Origin: Marisa cornuarietis
Lineage: Eukaryota > Mollusca > Gastropoda > Architaenioglossa > Ampullariidae
Direction: 5' to 3'
Assembly (NCBI GenBank): GCA_004794655.1
Contig: SMMW01000521.1
Span: 1,084,001-1,148,000, forward strand
DNA: 64,000 nt
In this document: positions 28,801-34,400 of the stretch, one piece after another
Position numbering within the stretch: position 1 is the stretch's first letter
Layout of the letters: the number at the start of each line of letters is the position of its first letter
Notes under the pieces: generated by a model
The model's database searches: none
The model's input: only the letters and a program-made list of their open reading frames with translations
Told to the model about the DNA's origin: nothing
Position numbers and translations under genes: made by a program

Positions 28801-31288
28801 CACTTTACAGATTTTTTCTGTCATCAACATGAAAAGATTTTGATACTTGTCCAAGATGTACCTGACATAAAACAATGAACTGTGCGACACTCTTCTCTTT
28901 GAAAAAAGGTGCTACAACTGTCACTGCACCTCTGTCAGTGGCATAGGAACCAGGGTGGTAATGGGGGCAGCTGCCCTGTAAAAAATACTGAGGAGGCAAG
29001 AATGCAAACTTTGTTCACTGTCAGCATGGAGTTTGCCCCTACCAAAAGCTGAGCATCTTCCTAGTCACTGTTTCTGTGTGTGTACAAGAGCATGCAACTC
29101 TGTGTGAGTATAAGAGAGAGACATATGAGCCTGTTACCAAATGAATTTTACAAACACACACAAAAAGGTGTTGCACACTCTTTAGCCATGTTGACTGACC
29201 CAAGTAATAGTCTGTAATTAGAATTTGTATACAAATTTTTGTATAATTACACCACAGATGTGAATAGGTCGACTGCTGTCTGTCTGCCGAGCGTCCTAAG
29301 TCCTCCGCTGTTAGTTTCAGCGAGCTTAAACAATGAAGCTTTGTACACACCAGCCTTGTTCCAGCCTTGTTCTTAACCCCGCCCCCTTCCCTCTTGCTAA
29401 TTTACCCATCTTTCTCGCAGAATCACTATATTTCTCTGTTCCTGTTACTTGATGCCTTTTGTTTTCTGTTTCGTCGTCAGTACTGTCGTTTTCTTTCGTC
29501 CCCTTTGTTCTGTGTCTACTTAGTCCACATCTCTTCCTCGTTTTAAGCGCTAAGAGCATGCTCTCTATGAGTGTGAATATGCGCTATAAAAATCTTCACT
29601 ATTATTATTATTATTATTAGTAGTAGTAGTAGTAGTTAAGCTGAAAAGTTGCTAAATCGGAAGTTTTGTACACACCAGCCTCGTTCTATAACTTAACTGA
29701 AAAAAAAATCACCTGCAAGCAGTCCATTAATACAAGTTCGTGATTACACTGTGTGGCTGAGCTTTAAAAAAAACTTTGTTAAACAGAACAAGATTTCTAT
29801 AGAACTTTTGCAAAACTAATGCTGTTACTGCTCCTGTTATGATTCATAAATATGTGAGTCTTCAGAGTGAAAACAAACCTCTACATCTTTCTCCTGCCCA
29901 CCCACACAAACTTTTCTGCTACTCTGATGGAAAAGAATGTTGATCCAATATAAGAGCTGTCACTAAGGTCTTCCTAGAATCTTTTACAGTGCTTAGTTGA
30001 TCTCTCATGCAGGCATGAGAAACCTTAGCCAAAGAATGAGGGTTGTAGTTATATGGCCTCCAGTACTCTTTCGATTCAAAAAGAAAACTGGGCAATCGCC
30101 ACCAGCCTGTGCAGATCGTGCAGTACTGTCTCACACTGGCTCTGGCAGCCTCCCTGCACCCAATGTGCCGTTTAAATTTCATTCCAGTCCACTCACAGAA
30201 TGCCACCAAGCTTCTGGCACCTGCTGGGCAGGTTTGAAACTCGCTGATCTGAAAAAGAGTTAGCCAGCTCTGATGGCCAGACATCTAGATGAAGCATTGA
30301 CCCGTCAGGCTCTTTCTGCCTGCAGCTGATTCATCAGCTGGAAATAGGCCATGCCTAGAAGCAGTCAATATTGGAAACAGTGCAACCATCCCCCCATTAG
30401 GGGTTCTTCTGACAAATGGCCTTTCTGCCAACAAAAAGAAAGCCTGTTAAGCACTGCTAGCCAATCACAGAATTGACACCACATCAAATAAGCATTACCT
30501 CATGGAGCAAAAATATCCCCCATCCCAAGTGCGTACAAACATGCTCAGGTGCCGAGAAGTGTGCACAAATACAGCTGAACCCAAATGGACATAGATGTAC
30601 ATCGGCACTCACATAAACACACTGCATGCATGCATGCTCACATATGCAATAAATAACAAAATAAACATACAAGAACCAATAATGACAAAGATGATGAGTT
30701 CAGCCTTATATTTAAAAATGCCACTCAGCTATAAACAATAATCATTTGTAGGAGTTCAGGTGGGGAGAAAATAAAAAGGAAATAGGGGGTGTATTCTCAG
30801 CGTTTCTTATCGCCTAGAGGATCTGCAAATGTAAATGTATGGTGCCAGGAGTTTGAAACTGTAAGATAAAAAGTTACCACATTGGACATTTTTCAATAAA
30901 TCATACCTCAAAGCTAATGATTTATCATAATTTGTTCTCAAATGTCAGTGACACAGGCTTATATGGATAAAACATGACACAAAATATTGTAGCAGTTTCT
31001 TAACACTAGAGATAAAATTACAATAGCAATAACACTGAAATGTTTTCTTCGTTCTATGAGTTAAATATAAACCCCACTAATCTCACTACACTACTCAAGG
31101 ACCGATACAAAATGGTAAGCTACAATCAGCAAACAATGTGGTTCATTCACAGTAAACTGACTGAAAAAGAGTGTCAGTAAATAAAATTAAGCATGCTCAC
31201 CTTCTGAAGCCAGAAGGATGCTGGCAATGAACAAAATGAATCCCTGCAGTAACAGTTGTCTGCAAATTGAAGCTCTTATCTGCCTCAT
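4711..31288 (-). CDS. nphs1: Nephrin-like immunoglobulin-superfamily adhesion receptor (whole gene, 21 coding exons)
   Basis: Joining 21 exons (listed separately) gives a 1305-residue type I membrane protein. Order: signal peptide (about 1-29), Ig1 (exons 2-3), Ig2-4 (one exon each), Ig5 (exons 7-8), Ig6, a cysteine-less Ig7, Ig8, Ig9 (exons 12-13), one FN3 domain (exons 14-15), transmembrane helix about 1043-1068 followed by RRRRKR, and a 230-residue tail. All introns are GT-AG and phases match throughout. The FN3 segment (PDPP, then WKPGFNGG, then YVDVSPP) and the C-terminal RGHLV match what I know of vertebrate nephrin, which is about 1240 residues. Known family role: nephrin, and fly Sns and Hibris, bind Neph/Kirre partners in trans at the slit diaphragm, nephrocyte junctions and fusing myoblasts, and signal through Nck/Dock-type adaptors. 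That role here is inferred from family. Plain invertebrate annotations may call it hibris- or syg-2-like. The 3918-nt coding length includes the stop codon. Confidence 0.95.
4835..4852. repeat. (CA)n microsatellite at the exon 21 acceptor
   Basis: About nine CA units. On the gene strand this is a GT repeat lying directly before TTTAG at the 3' splice site. Confidence 0.95.
4867..5085 (-). mobile_element. tRNA-derived SINE copy in intron 20
   Basis: On the minus strand this reads from a degenerate tRNA-like head (ACAGTGAAAATCAGG, then a TTCATATCTTAGC box-B-like end) to a tail with AAAGTGCTTTGAGCCC, ATTGCTATGTAAAT and ATT repeats. The copy at 55310-55540 has the same order: ACAGTGAGAATCAG, GTATCTCAGC, AAAGCACTTTGAGCC and an ATT tail. 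It fills most of the 399-bp intron between exons 20 and 21. Confidence 0.65.
5229..5400 (-). CDS. nphs1: Nephrin exon 20: proline-rich tail
   Basis: Encodes residues 1210-1266. It contains two PxxPxR class II SH3 ligands, PPPPVR at 1231-1236 and PPLPAR at 1246-1251, plus Y1253 (ARNYGP) and Y1262 (RYAPPP). Such motifs in fly Sns and vertebrate nephrin recruit SH3/SH2 adaptors that drive actin assembly; that use here is inferred. The acceptor is ATATAG (phase 0) and the donor is CCAG/GTAAAA (phase 1). Confidence 0.92.
5528..5610 (-). CDS. nphs1: Nephrin exon 19: cytoplasmic tail
   Basis: Encodes residues 1182-1209: DPYRVASPNKKGTFDNGD, then LLYDNHTRPK. Y1184 and Y1202 are possible phosphotyrosines. 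The acceptor is TTCAG (phase 1) and the donor is TAAG/GTATTG (phase 0), which is a rather weak donor at +4 to +6. Confidence 0.9.
5756..5775. repeat. (AT)n microsatellite in intron 18
   Basis: Ten AT units between exons 18 and 19. The rest of this 1273-bp intron shows no element I can name. Confidence 0.95.
6884..7034 (-). CDS. nphs1: Nephrin exon 18: cytoplasmic tail with a YVN motif
   Basis: Encodes residues 1132-1181. It starts IEDDVKVVFLPQQSEYVNR. Y1147-V-N fits the pY-x-N pattern bound by Grb2-type SH2 domains. A second tyrosine is in KTYLVDD. The acceptor is CCCAG (phase 0) and the donor is GAAG/GTAGGG (phase 1). Tyrosine phosphorylation is an inference from the family. Confidence 0.92.
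7542..7705 (-). CDS. nphs1: Nephrin exon 17: cytoplasmic tail, tyrosine- and acid-rich
   Basis: Encodes residues 1077-1131. It has six tyrosines: Y1091 (ELYGP), Y1101 (LYPV), Y1112 and Y1115 (SYGTYDKS), Y1126 (DYNRE) and Y1130. The end is acidic (MDDFSDDYNREYE). The acceptor is TGCAG in phase 1 and the donor is TGAG/GTGGGC in phase 0. No YDxV motif of the vertebrate Nck-binding type is present. YDKS is the closest. Confidence 0.92.
8065..8226 (-). CDS. nphs1: Nephrin exon 16: juxtamembrane stalk and transmembrane helix
   Basis: Encodes residues 1023-1076. A short acidic stalk (DISTSELQGSDEVP) leads into an uninterrupted hydrophobic stretch at about 1043-1068 (VIIILVVCIVGVFLLTLN and onwards). 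The basic stop-transfer RRRRKR follows. The acceptor is TGCAG with a modest pyrimidine tract, the donor is GAAA/GTAAGA, and the phases are 1-1. Confidence 0.95.
8471..8569 (-). CDS. nphs1: Nephrin exon 15: FN3 domain, last part
   Basis: Encodes residues 990-1022. It reads GLKLGTEYEMTVLAFNNLGE and then SAFQAQGIVAKTS, the usual F and G strands of FN3 (T-x-Y...A-x-N-x-x-G). The acceptor is TACAG and the donor is TCCA/GTGAGA, with phases 1-1. Confidence 0.94.
8817..9005 (-). CDS. nphs1: Nephrin exon 14: FN3 domain, first part
   Basis: Encodes residues 927-989. It starts KPDPPYDLQFVNATHNSL, then the highly characteristic IRWKPGFNGGLDQSFRVRF and YVYVDVSPPSTTLFTVTG. This is the most diagnostic piece of the gene, because vertebrate nephrin has WKPGFDGGLPQ and YVDVVPP at the same places. 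The acceptor is TTCAG and the donor is ACAG/GTAAAA, with phases 1-1. Confidence 0.96.
9630..9813 (-). CDS. nphs1: Nephrin exon 13: second half of Ig9
   Basis: Encodes residues 866-926. It starts NGAALDASNSKYELAL and carries the last Ig cysteine in SYNCTATNTKGSD, ending ISLHGT before the FN3 domain. The entry is phase 0 (acceptor TTTAG) and the exit is phase 1 (donor ACAA/GTAAGT). CTATN.KGSD matches the end of the last Ig domain of nephrins. Confidence 0.94.
10086..10265. repeat. Cluster of GAGCCA/TGGCTC hairpins in intron 12
   Basis: Within 180 bp there are several small inverted repeats built on the same word: AGCCAGTTTACTGGC, GAGCCACAAAAGTGGCTC, GAGCCACTATGGTGGC and CCACGATCGTG. The block begins TTAACCCGCTGAGTCC. 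TTAA plus CCC is how piggyBac ends look, but I see no matching right end, so the class is open. Confidence 0.45.
10400..11713. mobile_element. hAT-superfamily DNA transposon, non-autonomous or decayed
   Basis: The left end CAGTGGTTCTCAAAGT and the right end ACTTTGAGAACCACTG are perfect inverted repeats over 16 bp. The element is flanked on both sides by the same 8-bp target duplication, CCTTAGAT (10392-10399 and 11714-11721). An 8-bp duplication and CAGTGG..CAAAG ends are the hallmarks of hAT elements. Subterminal GCGGACCAC words occur near both ends. The 1314-bp body has a 164-codon open frame on the minus strand (10945-11439) that I do not recognise as a transposase. It also contains a piece of LINE 3' end at 10660-10731. 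It sits in intron 12 of nephrin, next to the exon 12 donor. Confidence 0.9.
10660..10731 (+). mobile_element. LINE 3'-end fragment inside the hAT element
   Basis: TAAGCGCTAAGAGCATGCTC, TATGCGCTATAAAAATCTTC and an ATT tail match the 3' terminus of the LINE at 12110-12821 nearly base for base. Only the last 70 or so bases are present, which indicates a heavily 5'-truncated insertion into the transposon. Confidence 0.8.
11756..11874 (-). CDS. nphs1: Nephrin exon 12: first half of Ig9
   Basis: Encodes residues 826-865. It starts YAPIIDKSPENAKAAAETG, then the first cysteine in ATLVCKAEGAPDI and tryptophan in NFSWYK. It exits in phase 0 at WYK/NG. The acceptor is TGTAG and the donor is ACAAG/GTGAGC. 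A hAT transposon with its target duplication ends at 11721, only 34 bp into the downstream intron. Confidence 0.93.
12110..12821 (+). mobile_element. 5'-truncated LINE retrotransposon in intron 11
   Basis: It carries the last part of ORF2 (12114-12548) followed by a 3' UTR ending AGCGCTAAGAGCATGCTC, ATGCGCTATAAAAATC and an (ATT)n tail. It is inserted antisense to nephrin. The 3' UTR recurs at 10660, 29369, 59590 (inverted) and 59902, so this is an abundant family. The open reading frame is still intact to its stop, which suggests a fairly young copy. Confidence 0.85.
12114..12548 (+). pseudogene. C-terminal fragment of a LINE reverse transcriptase ORF
   Basis: This 144-residue piece contains the block common at the C-terminus of CR1/Jockey-type LINE ORF2 proteins: LQRVQNSAARLVLRARK, HVTPLLRFLHWLPI, YKLSVLCFNF, TTTYGHRTFG, KQWNSLPFHIR and FKSALKTHLF. 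The start is a truncation point, not a true initiator. The catalytic reverse transcriptase and endonuclease parts are missing, so it is not functional. Confidence 0.85.
13933..14211 (-). CDS. nphs1: Nephrin exon 11: Ig8
   Basis: Encodes residues 733-825. It starts YPATIVDITNKVMEDEGG and has the first cysteine in AFFECIVDAKP, tryptophan in ITWTRQDFD, and the second cysteine in NFKCVADNGIG, ending ARLIVK. VDAKP and VADNG correspond to VDANP and VDNG in vertebrate nephrin. The acceptor is unusually purine-rich just before the site (CACAAAG). The donor is AAAT/GTGAGT, with phases 1-1. Confidence 0.93.
14694..14963 (-). CDS. nphs1: Nephrin exon 10: cysteine-less Ig7 (spacer domain)
   Basis: Encodes residues 643-732. 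It starts FSPEFVNDIPTHIDM and has the Ig-like end KADRGNFTMKAENSQGSN, but there is no cysteine anywhere in the exon and no core tryptophan. Vertebrate nephrin has a spacer at this place, between its Ig6 and Ig7, that starts RPEF and also lacks the normal cysteine pair. The absence is therefore likely ancestral rather than damage. The acceptor is TGCAG and the donor is CGTT/GTAAGT, with phases 1-1. Confidence 0.92.
15406..15708 (-). CDS. nphs1: Nephrin exon 9: Ig6
   Basis: Encodes residues 542-642. It starts FPPTSVVITAST, then LTCVSSSSNPAAEI, ILWVKAGKRIQGV and VYGCRATNTLLG, ending ITLSVL. It resembles the vertebrate nephrin Ig6 pattern (LTCVS.SSNP followed by a W and a K-x-G segment). The acceptor is TTCAG and the donor is TTGT/GTAAGA, with phases 1-1. 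Confidence 0.94.
16246..16800. other. GC-rich, repeat-like block in intron 8
   Basis: Base composition changes abruptly from AT-rich to GC-rich (for example CTCCCACCTCTGCGTTCTCC, GGGCGACCCTGTCGCGATGC). It begins TGTAACAGGGTGGGAC, a start common in LTRs, but no matching end or target duplication was found. It is probably an old or rearranged mobile element. No coding exon is supported. Confidence 0.3.
17023..17190 (-). CDS. nphs1: Nephrin exon 8: second half of Ig5
   Basis: Encodes residues 486-541. It starts NDQLITNSVYKVIG and carries the second Ig cysteine in AVYKCTATNAA, ending DSVTLTVL. The acceptor is TGTAG, the donor is CTTT/GTAAGT, and the phases are 1-1. Together with exon 7 it makes one Ig domain, giving the same tryptophan-site split as in Ig9. 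Confidence 0.93.
18023..18148 (-). CDS. nphs1: Nephrin exon 7: first half of Ig5
   Basis: Encodes residues 444-485. It has the linker YPPNPPTISGYTEG, the first Ig cysteine in LTCIAVGGNPEA, and the core tryptophan in LKWYK, where it is cut by an intron in phase 1. The acceptor is TACAG and the donor is AAAA/GTAAGG. It is separated from exon 6 by the 2531-bp intron 6, which contains a GC-rich repeat-like block. Confidence 0.93.
18760..19710. other. GC-rich, repeat-like block in intron 6
   Basis: It starts TGTAACCGGACTGACGG and ends near GCTACACACCC..CATTACA. It contains a 20-bp direct repeat GATACTTCTCTCGCACTCGA at 19331-19350, repeated with one extra base at 19432-19452. It differs sharply in composition from the surrounding intron. 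The class is unknown; a mobile element is the likeliest reading. Confidence 0.3.
20680..20985 (-). CDS. nphs1: Nephrin exon 6: Ig4
   Basis: Encodes residues 342-443. It starts FPPQRVTISGGDGPLRAGE, then the first cysteine in VTLTCASSNSNP, tryptophan in ITWFARG, and the second cysteine in VIYTCQATND, ending DTVTLSVL. The acceptor is AACAG and the donor is CTCT/GTAAGT, with phases 1-1. No ATG-started open frame marks it, so the exon rests on homology, phase and splice sites. Confidence 0.94.
21945..22235 (-). CDS. nphs1: Nephrin exon 5: Ig3
   Basis: Encodes residues 245-341. It opens with the interdomain linker YPPGPPSITGY, typical of this family. The Ig core is LHLTCTSRGGNP, VVWYRDN and MEYRCEVNN, and it ends VTLTVH. 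The acceptor is TTCCAG, the donor is CACT/GTAAGT, and the phases are 1-1. Short open frames on the opposite strand here are shadows. Confidence 0.95.
22468..22558 (-). mobile_element. tRNA-like SINE head in intron 4
   Basis: On the minus strand GTGGATGGCCGAGTGATTAG resembles an A box, and GGTTCAATTCCC resembles a B box at the expected spacing. The arms do not pair well enough for a working tRNA, and a C-rich run follows. This is best read as the head of a tRNA-derived SINE. Confidence 0.5.
22696..23025 (-). CDS. nphs1: Nephrin exon 4: Ig2
   Basis: Encodes residues 135-244, one whole Ig domain in one phase 1-1 exon. Visible landmarks are PPIIQGYANG, the first cysteine in LQLVCEARNG, tryptophan in EIEWYRNN, and the second cysteine in AVYRCQARND. 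An additional cysteine lies near the start (PCDPP). The acceptor is GACAG and the donor is TTTTGT/GTGAGT. GTGTGAG one step upstream is a weaker alternative and would break the phase with exon 5. Confidence 0.94.
23244..23423 (-). CDS. nphs1: Nephrin exon 3: second half of Ig1
   Basis: Encodes residues 75-134. It starts YDRDIPGYPTYSIIG, the signature that follows the domain-1 tryptophan in nephrin and Neph proteins. It continues to the second cysteine in DDSEFQCQV and ends in the strand TASAYLTVL. The acceptor is TTCCAG, the donor is CTGG/GTGAGA, and both ends are phase 1. The 3189-bp intron 2 between exons 2 and 3 holds two SINEs. Confidence 0.95.
24008..24218 (+). mobile_element. SINE, first copy of a tandem pair in intron 2
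   Basis: Degenerate tRNA-like head (TAGTGTAGTGGTAAAA, then GGTTCAGGTC), followed by TCTCAGGACAC, GTAACACCTG, GGCCACTGGGGGTTTTCTC and a tail of CCAACCAAC. Its twin follows directly at 24221 in the same orientation. Confidence 0.6.
24221..24442 (+). mobile_element. SINE, second copy of a tandem pair in intron 2
   Basis: Same order as the copy just before it: GGGTAATGGTTAAAACAC, TCTCAGGACACG, GGTAACACCTA, GGCCAGCCATTGGGTTTTCTC, GTGAAGTAC and a CCAACCAAAA tail. It differs by many substitutions, so the pair is either two insertions or an old dimer. Confidence 0.6.
25931..25954. repeat. (GAT)n microsatellite in intron 2
   Basis: Eight ATG/GAT units in a row. The remainder of intron 2 between about 24450 and 26612 shows only this and a CA/TA stretch near 26510-26530. 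Confidence 0.95.
26613..26747 (-). CDS. nphs1: Nephrin exon 2: first half of Ig1
   Basis: Encodes residues 30-74. It begins just after the signal peptide with AQHFLERPQNTSVVQG, then the first Ig cysteine in LLKCIV and the core tryptophan in IQWVKDGFALG. The acceptor is a run of T followed by CCAG, the donor is CTAG/GTAGGT, and both ends are phase 1. The WVKDG..LG pattern is the one seen in domain 1 of nephrins and Kirre proteins. NTS is a possible N-glycosylation site. Confidence 0.93.
28936..29070. mobile_element. Small MITE-like element in intron 1
   Basis: Begins CAGTGGCATAGGA and ends TCCTAGTCACTG, imperfect inverted ends. The interior GTTCACTGTCAGCATGGAG and GAGCATCTTCCTA also occurs in the element at 43538-43664. 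Length is 135 bp, with no coding capacity. Confidence 0.6.
29369..29637 (+). mobile_element. LINE 3'-UTR copy in intron 1
   Basis: Matches the 3' UTR of the LINE at 12110-12821 (CCCCGCCCCCTTCCCTCTTG through AGCGCTAAGAGCATGCTC) and ends in ATT repeats running into AGT repeats. It contains no ORF2 sequence. A 25-bp direct repeat, GAAGYTTTGTACACACCAGC, lies on both sides (29335 and 29660). Confidence 0.85.
31201..31288 (-). CDS. nphs1: Nephrin exon 1: start codon and signal peptide
   Basis: Encodes residues 1-29 plus one base. A basic start (MRQIRASICRQ) is followed by a hydrophobic core (LLLQGFILFIASILLA) and then SEG, a typical secretory signal. The donor is GAAG/GTGAGC and the exit phase is 1, which fits exon 2. 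I use the ATG at 31288. Another in-frame ATG at 31312 would add eight residues (MQRKTSFK), and both have A at -3. The sequence alone does not decide between them. Confidence 0.85.
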
Positions 31289-31452
31289 CTTGAAACTGGT
31301 CTTCCTCTGCATTATCCTTTGTGCAGATGACAACCCACATAAGCCTTCTTGCAAGACTTCAAGTCACAGTCCTGAGATTTTCCGTCCTGGAATCATGACG
31401 TCTGCTGCACCCCTCTGGCCATTTCTGACAGCAGTCAAGTGTCAAACACTGG
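31289..31452 (-). other. Probable 5' untranslated region of nephrin
   Basis: Upstream of the start codon the minus strand carries several short upstream ATGs. One opens a nine-codon frame (ATGGCCAGAGGG... ending TGA), and a second overlaps the start region out of frame. A plausible 3' splice site, TTATTTTCCAG, ends at 31453, so the transcript may be joined to a further-upstream leader exon. No convincing TATA box or initiator was seen nearby. Confidence 0.35.
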
Positions 31453-34400
31453 AAAATAACAATCTGAATGTACTTTCTAACCTGTGCTGAGATGTCGCAA
31501 TATGGGCACACATTTCAAGTGGTTAAGCTAATTGTTAGTCGCCTGAAGTGATTTATTGCTTAAGATCTGTTTGAAATGTTTCCAAATATTTCATGGCCTA
31601 TCTACTGATTGAAATATTTAACTATCTGCTTTTAATATCTCTATCAAACACCTGGTATTATAAGGTATGTATACCATCATTTCAATGAAGAAACTAACAC
31701 AACTAAGCTGGTCCTCAACAGGAAATTAAACAATTGTTTTCATGCAAACATTTAGAAGTCTTATGGTTTGCTCAAGAAGATGATGATGTAGTCTTGTACT
31801 ATGCTGATATCCATTACAAAAATACTCACTACACATAGGAGAAAAAAAAATCAAAATGACAGCCAAAGGTTTAAAGGGGCATACTGAAACACAGCAAGAT
31901 AGGGTGATGCCGGTGGAGCTGACAGTTGACCATTTAGCTAATAAACAGCTTCTGTGGTTTCCTTAAAATTGCTGTAGTTTAGCACCGTAGAATCTGCATG
32001 CTTGAATACTCTGGCCCCCCAGGGAGACAAAAGCAGGGTAACTGTGAGGCTGAACCCAGACAACAGACTAGCTCATACATGGGCAAACCTTCTGCAGGCA
32101 CTTTGGAGCTGGTTTTTTTCAGACTCAAAGCATCTGACAGGATCTTTTGACAGTATGCTTCCATAGTGCGAGTACAGCGAAATGTACTAAAAATGAGTTT
32201 TGCTTTGCCTCTGTTTTCCTAAAAGCAGCAATTTCTGTGCTGGTCTTGTGCATCTCATCATCAGTGTTTCAACATAGTAGGAATAAAGGGCAAGTACAGT
32301 AAACAGCACATTCAGCTAGAAGTGCCAGCTCTCCTGTTCTGCTGGGACTTATAATTGATTCTCTGATTCTGATTTGGGTTCTGATTCAGTTTGCTTGCCA
32401 ACTTTTACTGTCTGGCCAACAAGCAGAATACACTTTGAGAGCAAGTGGACTCAAACAGACCACTCTTTCCTCCTATGCCATGGAGCAATGCATTCACGGT
32501 TCTATCCAACAAAGAATGTTCCTGCATCAATAATGCAGCGCCACCTAGTACTAAAACTTCAGCTAGTGGCGATGACACCTTGGTCTTTCAAGCAATGGTG
32601 GCAATACATCCTCTGGTTGTCGCTGAATAAAACATGCGCTCATCATTGTTTGAAGACAATTAGGACAGCATGGGTTACGCAAAGAAGGTCAAACCATCTT
32701 TGCTGCAGGACAATTCTAAGAGCACCTTTGAAGCATTGATTGCACAATGAAGGCCAAACCACCTGAGGCTAATTTTCTGCGTAGGACACACAGTGAAGCA
32801 AAACAATCTGAGCAGCATTTACAGGGGACTGGCTATGCTAGAGCAATTAGAGCTTCATTTTTCTCAAAATGCTGTCAGTCATAAAAGCCTCAAACTAAAT
32901 TTCTCAGAAGTTCCAATAACGCTAATGTTTACCTATGGTCACCAGAACCACTGGCTAGAAGTTAGACAATTTAAAAGTTAGTTATTTCGCTTCTCCACTT
33001 TCTTTTTTTCTCTGTGTGTGAGAGAGCGAGAGAATGTGCAAGAGAGTTTCTGCCAGGCGGGCTTTTTCAGTCGCTGAAAACTTCGCTGTCGATCTCTGCG
33101 AGTACTGACAGTGTGTAAACCCATCTCAGTGGTCCGCTGCAACCAGGGGGCAGGACTCCTGAGCCCAAAGTTCAAAGGGGTACGCAGACCCGAATGACAT
33201 CAATATGATGTACTTCCAAATCCCGTGGCCTGCCAACACTCCCCGTCCCCCATTTCTCTGCTCTTCCTCTCCCACTTTCTCCCGCAGCATAAACAGGGAT
33301 CGAGACGAATCATTCCCAAAACGTGAGGAAAACGTCAGCAACATCTGCTCATCTAAATCCCCCCCTCCTCTGCCCACGCCTACTTCAGCCCCTCACGTTC
33401 CTCAGTTATCGTGATGCTGCAAAGTACAGAACCTCGCGGCTACTTCAGAGATTGGGTGGCGGGTCAGCGCATGCTCAGGCGAGTCCCCCTACTACCGCCA
33501 CCCCCCCCAAGTTGTTTTTCACTACCGCCTGAATAAGAACTGCATGCAGTGTATCACTATCGTTGGCAATAATTAATAACTCAAATAATGTCTTCCTTGC
33601 CAGCAATATTGTTCGATTGGTTTTTTTCCCTCTTCACTATGAAAATAATGGAGACCAAGCGAAAAGGCTGCGTCGTAATCACACCGTAAAGGACTACGCC
33701 AGAAAGCTCTTCTGCTCGGAGTAAGAGTAGAAAAGTAGGATGCTTTCAGTGCAATAATTATGGTACCTTCTCTGGCAAAGTTTTTACATTACCGTCATGT
33801 CAGAACTTTGCTAATATGGTCAAATGCTCGTCAATATTTGTCCGGTTAAGAAAGCCTTAAGAGATACCTGGTGTTCAAATTCTTGCACTGTAGTCAAAGT
33901 GGTGGTACCGGCTGTGTAGTCAGCTTGGAAAAACACTTGATTTCCAAAACAATGCATTATTTTAAAGTGACCACTAGGTGCAAAGCACATGACGACAGAC
34001 ATAAAAGGAACGGCTACAAAGGTTTGAAAAGCCTGGGGCCAAGTAACCGGATGGCTAAAAACTAGCATTCAGCTAAACTGCTTTTGTTTTATAGTCCAGG
34101 TGCTTTTAATTTATAACCAGTTTCGTCGAGCATTTTGCGTTTGTTATCGAACTTCGTCGGAAAAGGGACAAAAACTTTACCCGGTGAGGTCTACATTAAC
34201 CACAACCACTATGTCCAGGGCCACGCCACCCCCTTCCCCCGGAAGATCATAAGAGGAACTCTATCAGTTCTTTCTTACAGCTTCTTCTTGGAAGCAGCCA
34301 CCAATTTTGCCAACTTTGCTCATGGGTATCGACAAGCTCGAAGTGTTGAAGTGGCCTCAAGAATTGCAGACACGACTACACTCTGCTCAATGCCCAAGAC

